64,000 nucleotides of DNA, from contig CABXKH010000002.1 of assembly GCA_902512685.1 (NCBI GenBank), positions 28,244 through 92,243 of the forward strand, given 5' to 3'. This stretch comes from Paracoccaceae bacterium (GTDB taxonomy: Bacteria > Pseudomonadota > Alphaproteobacteria > Rhodobacterales > Rhodobacteraceae). The notes under the pieces are model-generated. The model was not told the origin of the DNA. It searched no databases and saw only the letters and a list, made by a program, of their open reading frames with translations. The position numbers were made by a program, and so were the translations under genes. Of this stretch, positions 36,735-45,889 are shown piece by piece (positions within the stretch are counted from its first letter, which is position 1; each line of letters begins with the position of its first letter).

Positions 36735-38612
36735 ATGCCATTTGCGTCTGTCGCGGATTCAATCGCTTTTGAAAAAGAAATGCCGTGGGCTGACCGCGAT
36801 GTTCCGAAATCACTTTTTAGCCTGCTGACACAGACCTCGGTAAAATTTCCACGTCACAATGCAGTCAGTTTTCAATTGTTGTCCGGTGCCCAAGACAAAG
36901 CTGAAACATTTACCTGGTCGCAACTACAGCAAAAAACTGCACAGGCGGCCAATCTGTTTCGCAGCTTAGGGGTGGGGCCACAGGATGTGGTTGCCTATGT
37001 TTTGCCAAACTGCAATGAAACGGTTTTGGCGCTTTTGGGGGGGGGCACAGCTGGTGTTGTTAGCCCCGTAAATCCGCTGCTTGATCCTGCGCAAATCGCT
37101 GCCGTTTTGCGTGAAACCAACGCCAAAGTGGTGGTGACATTAAAGGCATTTCCGAAAACGGATGTGGCACAAAACACGGCCCAAGCGGTGGCCGAGGCGC
37201 CGAATGTACATACCGTACTTGAAATTGACCTGAACCGATATCTGACCCCGCCCAAAAAGTGGTTGGTGCCCTTGCTTAGGCCCAAAAACCCCATCTCGCA
37301 TCAGGCCAAAGTTCTGGACTTTAACCAGGAGTTGGAAAAACAAAACACCAGTTTGGATTTCGAAGATATCCAAGAAGACCGGGTTGCTGCCCTGTTCCAT
37401 ACGGGCGGCACAACAGGCATGCCAAAAGTGGCGCAGCACCTCAGTTCTGGGATTATCTATAATGGCTGGGTGGGGGCAACATTGCTGTTCACCGAAGAGG
37501 ACAATGTCATTTGTCCACTGCCCTTATTTCATGTTCTGGCGAGCCATGTGATTTTAATGGCTGCTCTGTCCTCGGGTGCGCATGTTATTTTCCCCACGCC
37601 GGCAGGATATCGCGGTGATGGGGTCTTTGATAATTTCTGGAAATTGGTCGAACGCTGGAAGGTGACGTTTATCGTTGGAGTTCCAACAGCCATTTCGGCA
37701 TTGATGCAACGCCCGGTCGATGCTGACATCAGTTCTGTAAAAACCTCGTTTTCCGGGTCGGCGCCGCTACCGGTCGAGCTTTTTCGCCGATTTGAAGAAG
37801 CAACGGGCGTAACCATTGTCGAGGGCTATGGGCTGACCGAGGCAACCTGTCTTGTGTCTGGAAATCCTCTGGACGGCGAAAAGAAAATCGGCTCGATCGG
37901 TGTTCGGTTTCCCTATACTGATATTAAAATCGTTAAATCCACTGATAAGGGCTTGGTCGAATGTGCCGCTGATGAAATCGGTGAAATTTGCATCTCGAGC
38001 CCGGGAGTTTGGGCCGGAAACACCTATACCGATGGCGATAAGAACCAAAATCTGTACTTTCAAGACACGCATTTGCGCACCGGCGACTTGGGCCGGATTG
38101 ACGGTGATGAATACCTGTGGATTACCGGCCGCGCCAAAGACCTGATCATTCGTGGGGGGCATAATATTGACCCTGCATTGATTGAAGAAGCGTTGTTGGG
38201 CAATTCTGACGTGGCCTTTGCTGGCGCCATTGGTCAACCTGATGCCCATGCTGGCGAGCTGCCTTGTGTTTATGTCGAACTGATCGAAGGCGCCAGCGCT
38301 ACCGAAGCCGAGCTGCTCGAATATTGCTTGCAGAATGTGCCAGAGCGTGCAGCCCAGCCAAAACATGTTGAGATTATGCCCGAGCTGCCAAAAACCGCAG
38401 TTGGGAAAGTCTTTAAACCGGATCTTCGCAAAAAAGCTATTACACGGGTGTATGATGCGGCCCTGGATGAGGCGGGGCTTTCAGCGCGGGTTCAAACCGT
38501 TGTTGATGATCAAAAGCGCGGCCTCGTGGCTCAGGTTTCGTTAGACAATAGTGATGATGAAATTTCTGCAGTTCTGGGCGGGTTTAGCCGGCCATGGGAG
38601 CGCGGCGTATAA
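36735..38612 (+). CDS. acyl-CoA synthetase (AMP-dependent ligase)
   Basis: A 625-residue adenylate-forming enzyme that activates a carboxylic acid to its CoA thioester. Motifs are the P-loop FHTGGTTGMPK, CPLPLFHV, GYGLTEATC, TGDLGRID, ITGRAKDLIIRGGHNI and the catalytic lysine of PKTAVGKVFKPDL. The ATG at 36735 follows GGGGAAAG; the much longer frame upstream lies inside the ABC transporter gene. It is a single gene with a strong terminator. The acid substrate is not determinable. Confidence 0.93.
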   Translation: MPFASVADSIAFEKEMPWADRDVPKSLFSLLTQTSVKFPRHNAVSFQLLSGAQDKAETFTWSQLQQKTAQAANLFRSLGVGPQDVVAYVLPNCNETVLALLGGGTAGVVSPVNPLLDPAQIAAVLRETNAKVVVTLKAFPKTDVAQNTAQAVAEAPNVHTVLEIDLNRYLTPPKKWLVPLLRPKNPISHQAKVLDFNQELEKQNTSLDFEDIQEDRVAALFHTGGTTGMPKVAQHLSSGIIYNGWVGATLLFTEEDNVICPLPLFHVLASHVILMAALSSGAHVIFPTPAGYRGDGVFDNFWKLVERWKVTFIVGVPTAISALMQRPVDADISSVKTSFSGSAPLPVELFRRFEEATGVTIVEGYGLTEATCLVSGNPLDGEKKIGSIGVRFPYTDIKIVKSTDKGLVECAADEIGEICISSPGVWAGNTYTDGDKNQNLYFQDTHLRTGDLGRIDGDEYLWITGRAKDLIIRGGHNIDPALIEEALLGNSDVAFAGAIGQPDAHAGELPCVYVELIEGASATEAELLEYCLQNVPERAAQPKHVEIMPELPKTAVGKVFKPDLRKKAITRVYDAALDEAGLSARVQTVVDDQKRGLVAQVSLDNSDDEISAVLGGFSRPWERGV

Positions 38613-38624
38613 AAAGCAAATAGG

Positions 38625-38658
38625 ATCGGGGGCTGAACAGCAGCCCCCGATTATTTTT
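38625..38658 (+). terminator. rho-independent terminator of the acyl-CoA synthetase gene
   Basis: An 11-bp stem ATCGGGGGCTG/CAGCCCCCGAT with a 5-base loop, followed by TATTTTTG. Confidence 0.92.
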
Positions 38659-38723
38659 GAAATTTGACAAAAGCCTATTGCGAAATACCTTTTGCCACAA
38701 ATAGTTAAGTGGTCAGGTGATCT

Positions 38724-39470
38724 ATGCCTTCGATTGGACGGGCGAAGAGAATATTAATACTTGGGTCAGCGCCGGATGCTGTAAGCGCCAGAGCATGGAA
38801 GTCGCAACCATTTGACTGCATTGTTGCGATTAATAACGCCTGGCAAATTCGGCCCGATTGGGATGATCTGATTTTCCCCTATGATTTTCCCGACGCATCT
38901 AAGCCGACTGATATTCAGCCCGATCAAAGATGGGTGACAGAAGACGATTTTGTGCCGGTCCAAAATGACTTTGGCGGATTCGTCTATGCGGGTGCCACAA
39001 TGGCCTTTACAGCGGCCTATTGGGTGCTTGGTCATTACCGCCCGACGCAAATCAGCTTTCTGGGTTGTAATATGTGGTATCCAAAGGGTGAAACCACGCA
39101 TTTCTATGGTTCAGGCATCGCTGATCCACTGCGCGATGACATCACTTTGATGTCACTCGAAGCCAAATCATCACGGCTTTATGCAATGGCGCAGGCGGCT
39201 GGATGTGCCCTTAGCAATCTATCACGCGGCCCGTCACGGCTTATTTTTCCGCTGCGAAAATTCCAAGGACCAGAGCCTGCGCCTTATGTGGTAGATCAAG
39301 AGGCGGTGCATAAAGCTTTGATGCGCGAGCGTACGCTGGGCTATTACGTGCCTTCGGGCCGCTATTGGCAAGAGTTGGAGCGCTTTGACGTAGAGGCACT
39401 GCAAGCGCTTGATCAAATGTGGCTTGCTGCGGTCTCTCGCCGCGCTACCGCAGCTACAGCTGCTGAATAA
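38724..39470 (+). CDS. conserved hypothetical protein with Rossmann-like N-terminus
   Basis: A 248-residue protein I cannot assign. The N-terminus has KRILILGSAPDA followed by VAINNAW, resembling the beginning of sialyltransferase-like or MptE-like folds (G-x-G-P/A then asparagine-rich strand). A second motif ISFLGCNMWYPKGETTHFYGSG and ADPLRDD follow. There is no signal peptide or membrane segment. Codon use is like its neighbours. A sugar- or nucleotide-handling enzyme is possible but unproven. It starts 66 bases past a terminator and converges on the enolase-superfamily gene. Confidence 0.7.
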   Translation: MPSIGRAKRILILGSAPDAVSARAWKSQPFDCIVAINNAWQIRPDWDDLIFPYDFPDASKPTDIQPDQRWVTEDDFVPVQNDFGGFVYAGATMAFTAAYWVLGHYRPTQISFLGCNMWYPKGETTHFYGSGIADPLRDDITLMSLEAKSSRLYAMAQAAGCALSNLSRGPSRLIFPLRKFQGPEPAPYVVDQEAVHKALMRERTLGYYVPSGRYWQELERFDVEALQALDQMWLAAVSRRATAATAAE

Positions 39471-39482
39471 CGCTTAAGAGGT

Positions 39483-40715
39483 CTATGATTTTTTAGCCGG
39501 AGCGCCGCCTGCAAAGCTGTTGCGGTTTTGATAGTCGCAGGGTGCGTCCTGCATTTGCAGGTGCAACCCTTCGCTGTCAAAAGGATGCGCACGGGCCAGT
39601 GCCTCATTCACTTCAATACCCAGACCGGGGGCTTGCGGTGCCTGCACAAAGCCGTTTTCAACTTGAATACTGCCGCTGATCAGATCGTGATGAAATTTGG
39701 TTTCAATGGTTTCAATGATCAAAAGATTGGGAATGGATGCCGCCAGATGGATGTTTGCCGCCCATTCAATCGGGCCGGCGTAAAGGTGCGGGGCCATCTG
39801 GGCGTTAAACACTTCGGCAATTGCGGCAAGTTTTTTCATTTCCCAGATCCCGCCAGCGCGGCCTAGGGCTGGCTGCAGGATCGCTGCGCCACCGGTTTGC
39901 AAAAGCGTGGCAAACTCGGCCTTGGTGGTCATCCGCTCGCCGGTGGCCACCGGGATACGGACGGCCTCTGCAACTTTTTTGAACTCAAGCAGATTATCTG
40001 GCGGGATCGGTTCTTCGAACCACAGCGGGCTATAGGGCTCAAGCGCTTGGCCAAGCCGAATGGCCCCGGCGGTGGAAAACTGACCATGGGTGCCAAACAA
40101 AAGATCCGCGCGGCTGCCAACCGCATCGCGGATGGCTTTGCAGAACGCCACCGAAAGTTCTATATCGCGCATCGCCGGCATATGGCCGCCGCGCATCGTA
40201 TAGGGGCCGGCAGGGTCAAATTTCACTGCGGTATAGCCGCGGTCAACCAAATCCAACGCGCTTTGCGCCGCCATCTCAGGTGAGTTCCAAAAGTCATCCA
40301 GATCATGATGCGCAAGCGGATAAAGATAACTATAGGCGCGGATGCGCTCGTTCATAACGCCGCCAAGCAGCGCCCAGACCGGCCGTTCGCGGTGTTTGCC
40401 CAAAATATCCCAGCAGGCGATTTCAAGGCCTGAAAAGGCCCCCATCACGGTCAAATCCGGCCGCTGGGTAAAGCCAGAGGAATAGACCCTCCGGAACAGC
40501 CGCTCGATGTTTTCCGGATTTTCATCCAAAAAATAGCGTTCAAAAAGATCTCGGATCACGGGTTGCATAGCATTGGGTCCAATGCTTGAGGCATAGCATT
40601 CACCCCAGCCAACTATTCCGGTATCGGTGGTCAACTTGACCAAAATCCAATAGCGTCCGCCCCATCCCGGCGCCGGAGGCGCGGTGACAATGATATCAAG
40701 ATCTTGCAGCTTCAT
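39483..40715 (-). CDS. mandelate racemase/muconate lactonizing enzyme family protein (acid-sugar dehydratase-like)
   Basis: A 410-residue enolase-superfamily enzyme. The capping domain and beginning of the barrel are typical (GWGECYASS; AVKFDP with the lysine), then the metal-ligand strand positions WFEEPIPPDN and ATGERM, and the catalytic-His segment MAPHLYAGPIEW. Compared with E. coli galactonate dehydratase (IDFHGR), the third ligand position reads FGTHGQ, so the usual Asp looks replaced. This could mark a different subgroup. The gene lies 12 bp after the zinc dehydrogenase, suggesting a shared carbohydrate-acid pathway. The substrate is unknown. Confidence 0.85.
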   Translation of the reverse strand: MKLQDLDIIVTAPPAPGWGGRYWILVKLTTDTGIVGWGECYASSIGPNAMQPVIRDLFERYFLDENPENIERLFRRVYSSGFTQRPDLTVMGAFSGLEIACWDILGKHRERPVWALLGGVMNERIRAYSYLYPLAHHDLDDFWNSPEMAAQSALDLVDRGYTAVKFDPAGPYTMRGGHMPAMRDIELSVAFCKAIRDAVGSRADLLFGTHGQFSTAGAIRLGQALEPYSPLWFEEPIPPDNLLEFKKVAEAVRIPVATGERMTTKAEFATLLQTGGAAILQPALGRAGGIWEMKKLAAIAEVFNAQMAPHLYAGPIEWAANIHLAASIPNLLIIETIETKFHHDLISGSIQVENGFVQAPQAPGLGIEVNEALARAHPFDSEGLHLQMQDAPCDYQNRNSFAGGAPAKKS

Positions 40716-40727
40716 GGCAGGCCTTTT

Positions 40728-41813
40728 TTAATCAAACACAATCACATTTCGACGCGCAGCGCCAGTTTTTGTATCTTCAATGGCTTCGTTGATTTGGTCC
40801 AGCCGCCACCGGCCCGAGATCAACTCGTCCAGTTTGAGCCGTCCCTGTTCATAAAGATCGACCATCCAGGGTATATCGCGCTTGATCACCACATTGCCCA
40901 TTTTTGATCCCACCATGCCTTGGTTCACGGCTGACATCATCACCGGCTCATAGGTTGAGCTTTCGCCAGATTTGGGCATGCCCACCATGACGACTTTTCC
41001 GCCATAGGCCAGATAGCGCGGTGCGCTGTCATAAACCGCGCTCACACCGACGGTGACGAACACCGCATCCGCGCCGCGTCCCATGGCTTTTTTTGCGGCG
41101 CGCCATGGTTTCCCCTCACTCGCAAGAACCGTATCCGTGGCCCCGAACTCGCGCGCGATCTCTAACTTATCTTCGGTCATATCCACGGCCACAATGCGCC
41201 GTGCGCCGGCAATACGGGCGCCCTGGATCGCATTTAGGCCCACACCGCCACAGCCGATCACAACAGCGTCCTGACCCGCGCGAAGCTCGGCGGCATTGAC
41301 CACGGCGCCGATGCCGGTAATCACACCGCACGCCAGCAGCGAGGCCGCGTCAAATTGTAAATCAGCCGTGATTTTCACCACTTGGCTTTGTTCAACAACA
41401 ACCTTTTCAGCAAAGGCGCCGCAGGCCATCGCTTGGTGAAGCACTCCGCCTTCGGCAGTTTTTAAGGGGCCGTGGTCGCCGTTGTAGCTGGTTTCGCAGA
41501 TGGTTGGCGATCCCGCCGCACAGCTGGTGCATTCACCGCAGGCCCGGATCAGGGTTACGACCACCCGATCCCCAATGGCCAGACCGCTGACAGAGGCCCC
41601 GATGTCGGTGATCGTGCCGGCCGCTTCGTGGCCGTAAACTGCAGGCAGAGTGCCGCCCCATGCGCCCGCAGCATATGCGATATCTGAATGACACACTGCC
41701 ACCGCTCCAAGCGAAACTTCGACTTCGCTGCCATTTGGTGCGCGCAGATCGACTGTTTCAATGCGCAGCGGTTCGTCAAAGCTGTGGCATACAGCGGCTT
41801 TGATCTGGGACAT
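40728..41813 (-). CDS. zinc-dependent alcohol dehydrogenase
   Basis: A 361-residue medium-chain dehydrogenase. The catalytic zinc site is AVCHSD with YGHEAAG, and the structural zinc site has the four cysteines of ACGECTSCAAGSPTIC. The NAD-binding loop is VIGCGGVGLNAIQ. The length and the strongly conserved GHE region resemble class III or related dehydrogenases. It is the upstream gene of a two-gene unit with the enolase-superfamily enzyme. The alcohol substrate is not fixed. Confidence 0.93.
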   Translation of the reverse strand: MSQIKAAVCHSFDEPLRIETVDLRAPNGSEVEVSLGAVAVCHSDIAYAAGAWGGTLPAVYGHEAAGTITDIGASVSGLAIGDRVVVTLIRACGECTSCAAGSPTICETSYNGDHGPLKTAEGGVLHQAMACGAFAEKVVVEQSQVVKITADLQFDAASLLACGVITGIGAVVNAAELRAGQDAVVIGCGGVGLNAIQGARIAGARRIVAVDMTEDKLEIAREFGATDTVLASEGKPWRAAKKAMGRGADAVFVTVGVSAVYDSAPRYLAYGGKVVMVGMPKSGESSTYEPVMMSAVNQGMVGSKMGNVVIKRDIPWMVDLYEQGRLKLDELISGRWRLDQINEAIEDTKTGAARRNVIVFD

Positions 41814-41902
41814 GGGTCTCTCCTTGATTTTTGACCAGTTTGTCCAGCTTTATCCGCAGCGCAAGTCCGAAAACGTCATTGTCGGGTCGGTGACGTCAGG
41901 TT

Positions 41903-43135
41903 TTACAAAAGGTTTCGCAAACGGGTAAAGATGATCAGGCAGGCAATCACCATGAACGCGGCAAGCATAAAGGGTGCGCCGGGGAAATAAACCGGCATGC
42001 TGGGCCTTGAAAACAGCGATAAAAGGCTGGTCATCACCAGCGGCGTCACAATCATCGCCACCGCATGAAGGCTGCTGAGCACACCTTGTAAGGCCCCTTG
42101 CATATCGTCTGATATTCTACGTGACATGATGGCCTGCAAGGCCGGCTGGCTGAGCACGCCAAGCGAGGCAATCGGGGTCATTGCCATCAGCATCATCCCG
42201 TTGCTGACAAAAGCGATAAAACTCATCGCAAAGATTTCAAATCCGAATCCAAGGATTACAGTGTTGCGCTCACCCAAATATGTTATTGCAGGACGCACCA
42301 GAACGCCTTGTACGATGGCAAAACAAAGCCCGTAAATGGTCAGTGAAATACCGATCATGCGCGGCGACCACTCAAAGCGCTCGGCGGTAAAAAATGGCCA
42401 TACAGATGGGTAAACTGCTGTGCCAATTGCATAAATCAAAAGCACGATCAACAGAGCTTTTAGACCGGAAAAAGCACCAATTGTTTTCATCGCACCCAAT
42501 GGGTTTGCTTTTTGCCAGCTAAATTTGCGGCGCATCTGATCGGTGACAGTTTCAGGCAGCACAATAAATCCGATCAGAGAATTGAGGGCGGCCAATGCAG
42601 CAGCGGCATAAAATGGCGCCCGGTGGCCCAATTCGCCAAGCAAACCGCCCAGGACTGGCCCAAGGACAAATCCAAGTCCAAAGCCCGCACCGATCAAGCC
42701 GAACCGTGCGGCCTTTTCCTCGGGTTTGGAAATATCGGCCATATAGGCTGATGCGGTGGCATTGGTCGCAGCCGTGATGCCGCCGATCACCCTGCCGATG
42801 AGCAAAAGCCAAATACTTTGTGCCAGCGCCATTACCAAATAGTAACCGACCATAACCGTTAAAGACAAAAGCAAAACAGGTTTGCGGCCGGACTGATCGG
42901 ATAATGTTCCAAGAATTGGGCTGAAAATGAACTGCATGACGGCAAATAAAGACGACAGGACGCCGCCCCAGACGGCAGCTTCGGCAACAGAGGTGTTTGG
43001 CAGTACGTCAAGCAAAAGGTCTGGCAAGACCGGAATAATCAACCCGATGCCCATCGCGTCGATTACAACGGTCATTACAATGAAAAAAACAGTTGATTTT
43101 CGAACCCTTGCGGGGGTTTTCTGAGTGCTTGTCAT
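41903..43135 (-). CDS. MFS transporter, Tet-type drug/H+ antiporter
   Basis: A 12-helix major facilitator of 410 residues resembling the TetA group. MFS motif A is GTLSDQSGRKPVLL between helices 2 and 3, and helix 5 has GAGFGLGFVLGPVLGGLLGE (motif C-like). The N-terminal VIDAMGIGLIIPVLPDLL is characteristic of Tet-like pumps. No TetR gene is adjacent, and the true substrate is unknown. It ends a minus-strand cluster starting at the HAD gene but is separated from pcaD by only 23 bp, so it may be cotranscribed with it. Confidence 0.88.
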   Translation of the reverse strand: MTSTQKTPARVRKSTVFFIVMTVVIDAMGIGLIIPVLPDLLLDVLPNTSVAEAAVWGGVLSSLFAVMQFIFSPILGTLSDQSGRKPVLLLSLTVMVGYYLVMALAQSIWLLLIGRVIGGITAATNATASAYMADISKPEEKAARFGLIGAGFGLGFVLGPVLGGLLGELGHRAPFYAAAALAALNSLIGFIVLPETVTDQMRRKFSWQKANPLGAMKTIGAFSGLKALLIVLLIYAIGTAVYPSVWPFFTAERFEWSPRMIGISLTIYGLCFAIVQGVLVRPAITYLGERNTVILGFGFEIFAMSFIAFVSNGMMLMAMTPIASLGVLSQPALQAIMSRRISDDMQGALQGVLSSLHAVAMIVTPLVMTSLLSLFSRPSMPVYFPGAPFMLAAFMVIACLIIFTRLRNLL

Positions 43136-43158
43136 GCTAGGATGCCTTTGCCGTTCTG

Positions 43159-43950
43159 TTATTCACACTGGCCAACGGAACGGAAAAAATCGGTCAAAAC
43201 CTGAGCATATTCGGCAGGCTGCTCAACGCAGGGAAGATGACCGGCTTTGCGGATAAGATGAAATTGTGAGCCGGGAATTAAATCAGTCGTTTCGCGCACC
43301 ATATCAGGTGGTGTTGAGCCATCTTCTGCCCCTGCGATGCCAAGCGCCGGAAGTCGCAAGCCAGAGGTCGAAGTGAAAAAATCAGTGCCCGAGATTGCGG
43401 CGCTGCAGCCTAGATATCCTGCTGCCGGTTGTCGCACCAACATATTGCGCCAAAGCTGCAAATCACTGCTGGATTGGAATTTTTTGCTAAACCAGCGTTC
43501 AAGAGTGCTGTCTGCCAAAGCGTCAATGCCGCCGGCTTTCACCGCTGCGATACGTTCATCCCACATAGAGGGTTGGCCAATTTTTGCCGCCGTATTGGAC
43601 AGCACCAACGCGCGCACAATATCCAGACGCTTGACTGCCAGACCTTGGGCAATCATGCCGCCAATGGACAGGCCGACAAAAATACAATCCTTGACCCCGA
43701 GATAATCCAGCAGGGCTTCGGTGTCGCGCACCAAGCTGCCCATAGAGTAGGGCCCAGCTGGGCATTCAGAAAGTCCATGCCCGCGTTTGTCAAAGCGAAT
43801 TATCCGCAATGATTTTGGCAAGAGCGGCAAAATTGGGTCCCAAAGCCGCAAATCTGTGCCAAGCGAATTGGCAAACACCACAGGTTGGCCGCTGGGGTCG
43901 CCATCAATGCGATAGTGCAGTTTGATATGTCCCAAATCAGCGTAATGCAA
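43159..43950 (-). CDS. pcaD: 3-oxoadipate enol-lactonase-like hydrolase
   Basis: A 263-residue alpha/beta-hydrolase resembling PcaD, which opens 3-oxoadipate enol-lactone in the protocatechuate branch. Markers are RFDKRGHGLSECP, the nucleophile elbow GLSIGGMIAQGLA and the late KAGHLPCVEQP. No other beta-ketoadipate genes are in the window, so the physiological substrate is open. It starts about 140 bp from the threonine dehydratase end. The following Tet-type pump is 23 bp downstream. Confidence 0.78.
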   Translation of the reverse strand: MHYADLGHIKLHYRIDGDPSGQPVVFANSLGTDLRLWDPILPLLPKSLRIIRFDKRGHGLSECPAGPYSMGSLVRDTEALLDYLGVKDCIFVGLSIGGMIAQGLAVKRLDIVRALVLSNTAAKIGQPSMWDERIAAVKAGGIDALADSTLERWFSKKFQSSSDLQLWRNMLVRQPAAGYLGCSAAISGTDFFTSTSGLRLPALGIAGAEDGSTPPDMVRETTDLIPGSQFHLIRKAGHLPCVEQPAEYAQVLTDFFRSVGQCE

Positions 43951-44093
43951 AGTCTTGCCCCTTTCGGGTTTAAGGGCCTTTTTTCAAAACCGGCGCCGTC
44001 ATTTTTCCAAACGCCTGCTGCCACATGTGTGTGCGATTGGCAATGAATGCAAATGATTTGCCTCAGATTTTGGCAAAATTATGCTTGGTTTGA

Positions 44094-45065
44094 TTAGCCT
44101 TTGGTTTTCAATGCCCGGGCAAACATCTCGGCCTCAACGTTTCCGCCCGAAGCCACTGCAATCACTGTATCGGACGCAATGCTATTGCCATGAAAAAGCG
44201 CCGCTGCCAAAGCCACTGCGCCGCCGGGTTCGATGACGATTTTCAACCGCTCAAAAGCGATAGCCATTGCCCGCAAGGTTTCATCTTCGCTGACCACTAG
44301 GCCGGCGCCGCAGTGCTGTTGAAGGATCGGAAAAGTAATCTCGCCCGGGGTTGGGGTTACGATCGCATCACAAATGCTGCCGGTTTTCGCGTCATTGGCA
44401 ACCCGCGTGCCAGCCGCCAGCGAGCGGGCGGTATCGTCAAAGCCTTCCGGTTCGACTGTCCGCACTGTCATATCAGGGGCGTGTTTGGATAAGGCCACCG
44501 CAATACCGCTGGAAAGCCCGCCGCCGCCACAACACACGAGCACCTCGGCGGCCCCGACATCAAGATCACGCGATTGCTGAGCTATCTCAAGCCCGGTGGT
44601 GCCTTGTCCGGCAATCACTTGCGGCTCGTCGTATGGTTTGATCAATCTTAACCCGCGCTCGGCGGCCAAACCTTCGGCGATCTCCTCGCGGCTTTCTTTG
44701 GCGCGATCATAAAGCACAACTTCGGCGCCGTAAGCGCGGGTATTGGCCAATTTTAACTCTGGGGCGTCGCTTGGCATTATAATTACTGCCGGTGCGTCGT
44801 GCTGCTGTGCTGCCAGTGCAATCCCTTGTGCATGGTTGCCTGAAGAAAAGGCCAAAATGCCTTTCTCGCGCACCTCATCGGGCAGGGCGGAAATTGAAGC
44901 ACAGGCGCCGCGGTATTTAAAGCTGCCCGTATGCTGCAAGCATTCGGCTTTGATATAAAGTCGCCGGCCGGCCATATCATCCATAAATGGTGAATGAAGC
45001 AACGGTGTCCGACGGGCTTTGCCGAGCAGCCGAATAGCCGCTGCGTGAATCATTTCTAAGTTCAT
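44094..45065 (-). CDS. threonine/serine dehydratase (PLP-dependent)
   Basis: A 323-residue fold type II PLP enzyme. The Schiff-base lysine is in GSFKYRGA (near residue 50), SSGNHAQGIA is the substrate loop, and VCCGGGGLSSGIA binds the phosphate. It converts threonine or serine to a 2-oxoacid, or a related dehydration/racemisation. There is no C-terminal regulatory domain, so it is the catabolic type. The ATG at 45065 overlaps the hydrolase stop as ATGA, and a longer frame to 45086 is unlikely. Confidence 0.9.
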   Translation of the reverse strand: MNLEMIHAAAIRLLGKARRTPLLHSPFMDDMAGRRLYIKAECLQHTGSFKYRGACASISALPDEVREKGILAFSSGNHAQGIALAAQQHDAPAVIIMPSDAPELKLANTRAYGAEVVLYDRAKESREEIAEGLAAERGLRLIKPYDEPQVIAGQGTTGLEIAQQSRDLDVGAAEVLVCCGGGGLSSGIAVALSKHAPDMTVRTVEPEGFDDTARSLAAGTRVANDAKTGSICDAIVTPTPGEITFPILQQHCGAGLVVSEDETLRAMAIAFERLKIVIEPGGAVALAAALFHGNSIASDTVIAVASGGNVEAEMFARALKTKG

Positions 45066-45889
45066 TTTTTCATCACCTTTATCCAACGGTGTAACGCTTC
45101 AAGCGCCTCCGGTTCATCCAGAAACGGAGTGTGACCGCGATCTGGTACTTCAGTCTTGATCATATCTGGATGTTTTTCAAACATTTTTTGCGATGTCTGG
45201 GCGGAAAGAAGATTTGAGTTGGCGCCGCGAAGCAGGCAAAGCGGTACGCCATCAAGGGCGTCAAACAGCGGCCATAAATCATGCGAGGGCTCTGTAAAGC
45301 TATGGCGCACCGCCTCGCGCAACTGGGGATCATAGCGCAGGCTTAATCCCCCGGCGCTTTGATCAAACATGTTTTTGACCTCTTGCATCCAGCGCGCGTG
45401 CGGCACGTTTTCAAAGCCAGGCATCTGTGCAGCGCGTGATTTGGCCGCGTCTGCCCAACTGCGGTCGGTGGGCGGCACACCCAAATAGTTGAATATACGC
45501 TTTAGATCTTTTGCGGCCAATTCTGGCCCCACATCGTTTAATGCCACGCCGAGCAGGCGTGATTTTGCCGTTGCCGCCATAAACATTGCAATCATTCCGC
45601 CGCGTGATGTGCCAAGCACCGCACAGCTCTCAAGCCCCAAATGATCAAGCAACTCGAGCGCATCTTGGGCTTCGCGTGGCACGCTATAGGTGGATATATC
45701 CTTTGCCCAGTCCGAACGTCCACGTCCGCGGTAGTCGAGCATGATCAACCGATGCCCGGATAAATGCGGGGCGACAAAACAAAAATCATCGCTGCAGCGG
45801 GTCAAACCTGCAAGACATAAGATCGGCAGGCCGCTGCCAGTATCACTGTAATACAGCGAAAGCCCATCTGAAGTGGTGAAATTACCCAT
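45062..45889 (-). CDS. alpha/beta-hydrolase
   Basis: A 275-residue alpha/beta-hydrolase with the nucleophile elbow GTSRGGMIAM, RGRGRSDW, and the catalytic-His segment DRGHTPFLDEP. The start at 45889 overlaps the stop of the HAD gene (TAATG), giving coupled translation; the longer frame to 45949 extends into that gene. Its end overlaps the dehydratase start. The three-gene operon hints at processing of a halogenated or hydroxy acid ester, but this is inference. Confidence 0.88.
   Translation of the reverse strand: MGNFTTSDGLSLYYSDTGSGLPILCLAGLTRCSDDFCFVAPHLSGHRLIMLDYRGRGRSDWAKDISTYSVPREAQDALELLDHLGLESCAVLGTSRGGMIAMFMAATAKSRLLGVALNDVGPELAAKDLKRIFNYLGVPPTDRSWADAAKSRAAQMPGFENVPHARWMQEVKNMFDQSAGGLSLRYDPQLREAVRHSFTEPSHDLWPLFDALDGVPLCLLRGANSNLLSAQTSQKMFEKHPDMIKTEVPDRGHTPFLDEPEALEALHRWIKVMKK

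Noticed and set aside
43159..43950. A complete aromatic-acid (beta-ketoadipate) pathway around pcaD
   Set aside because: No other pathway genes (pcaB, pcaC, pcaG/H, pcaI/J) are present in the window.
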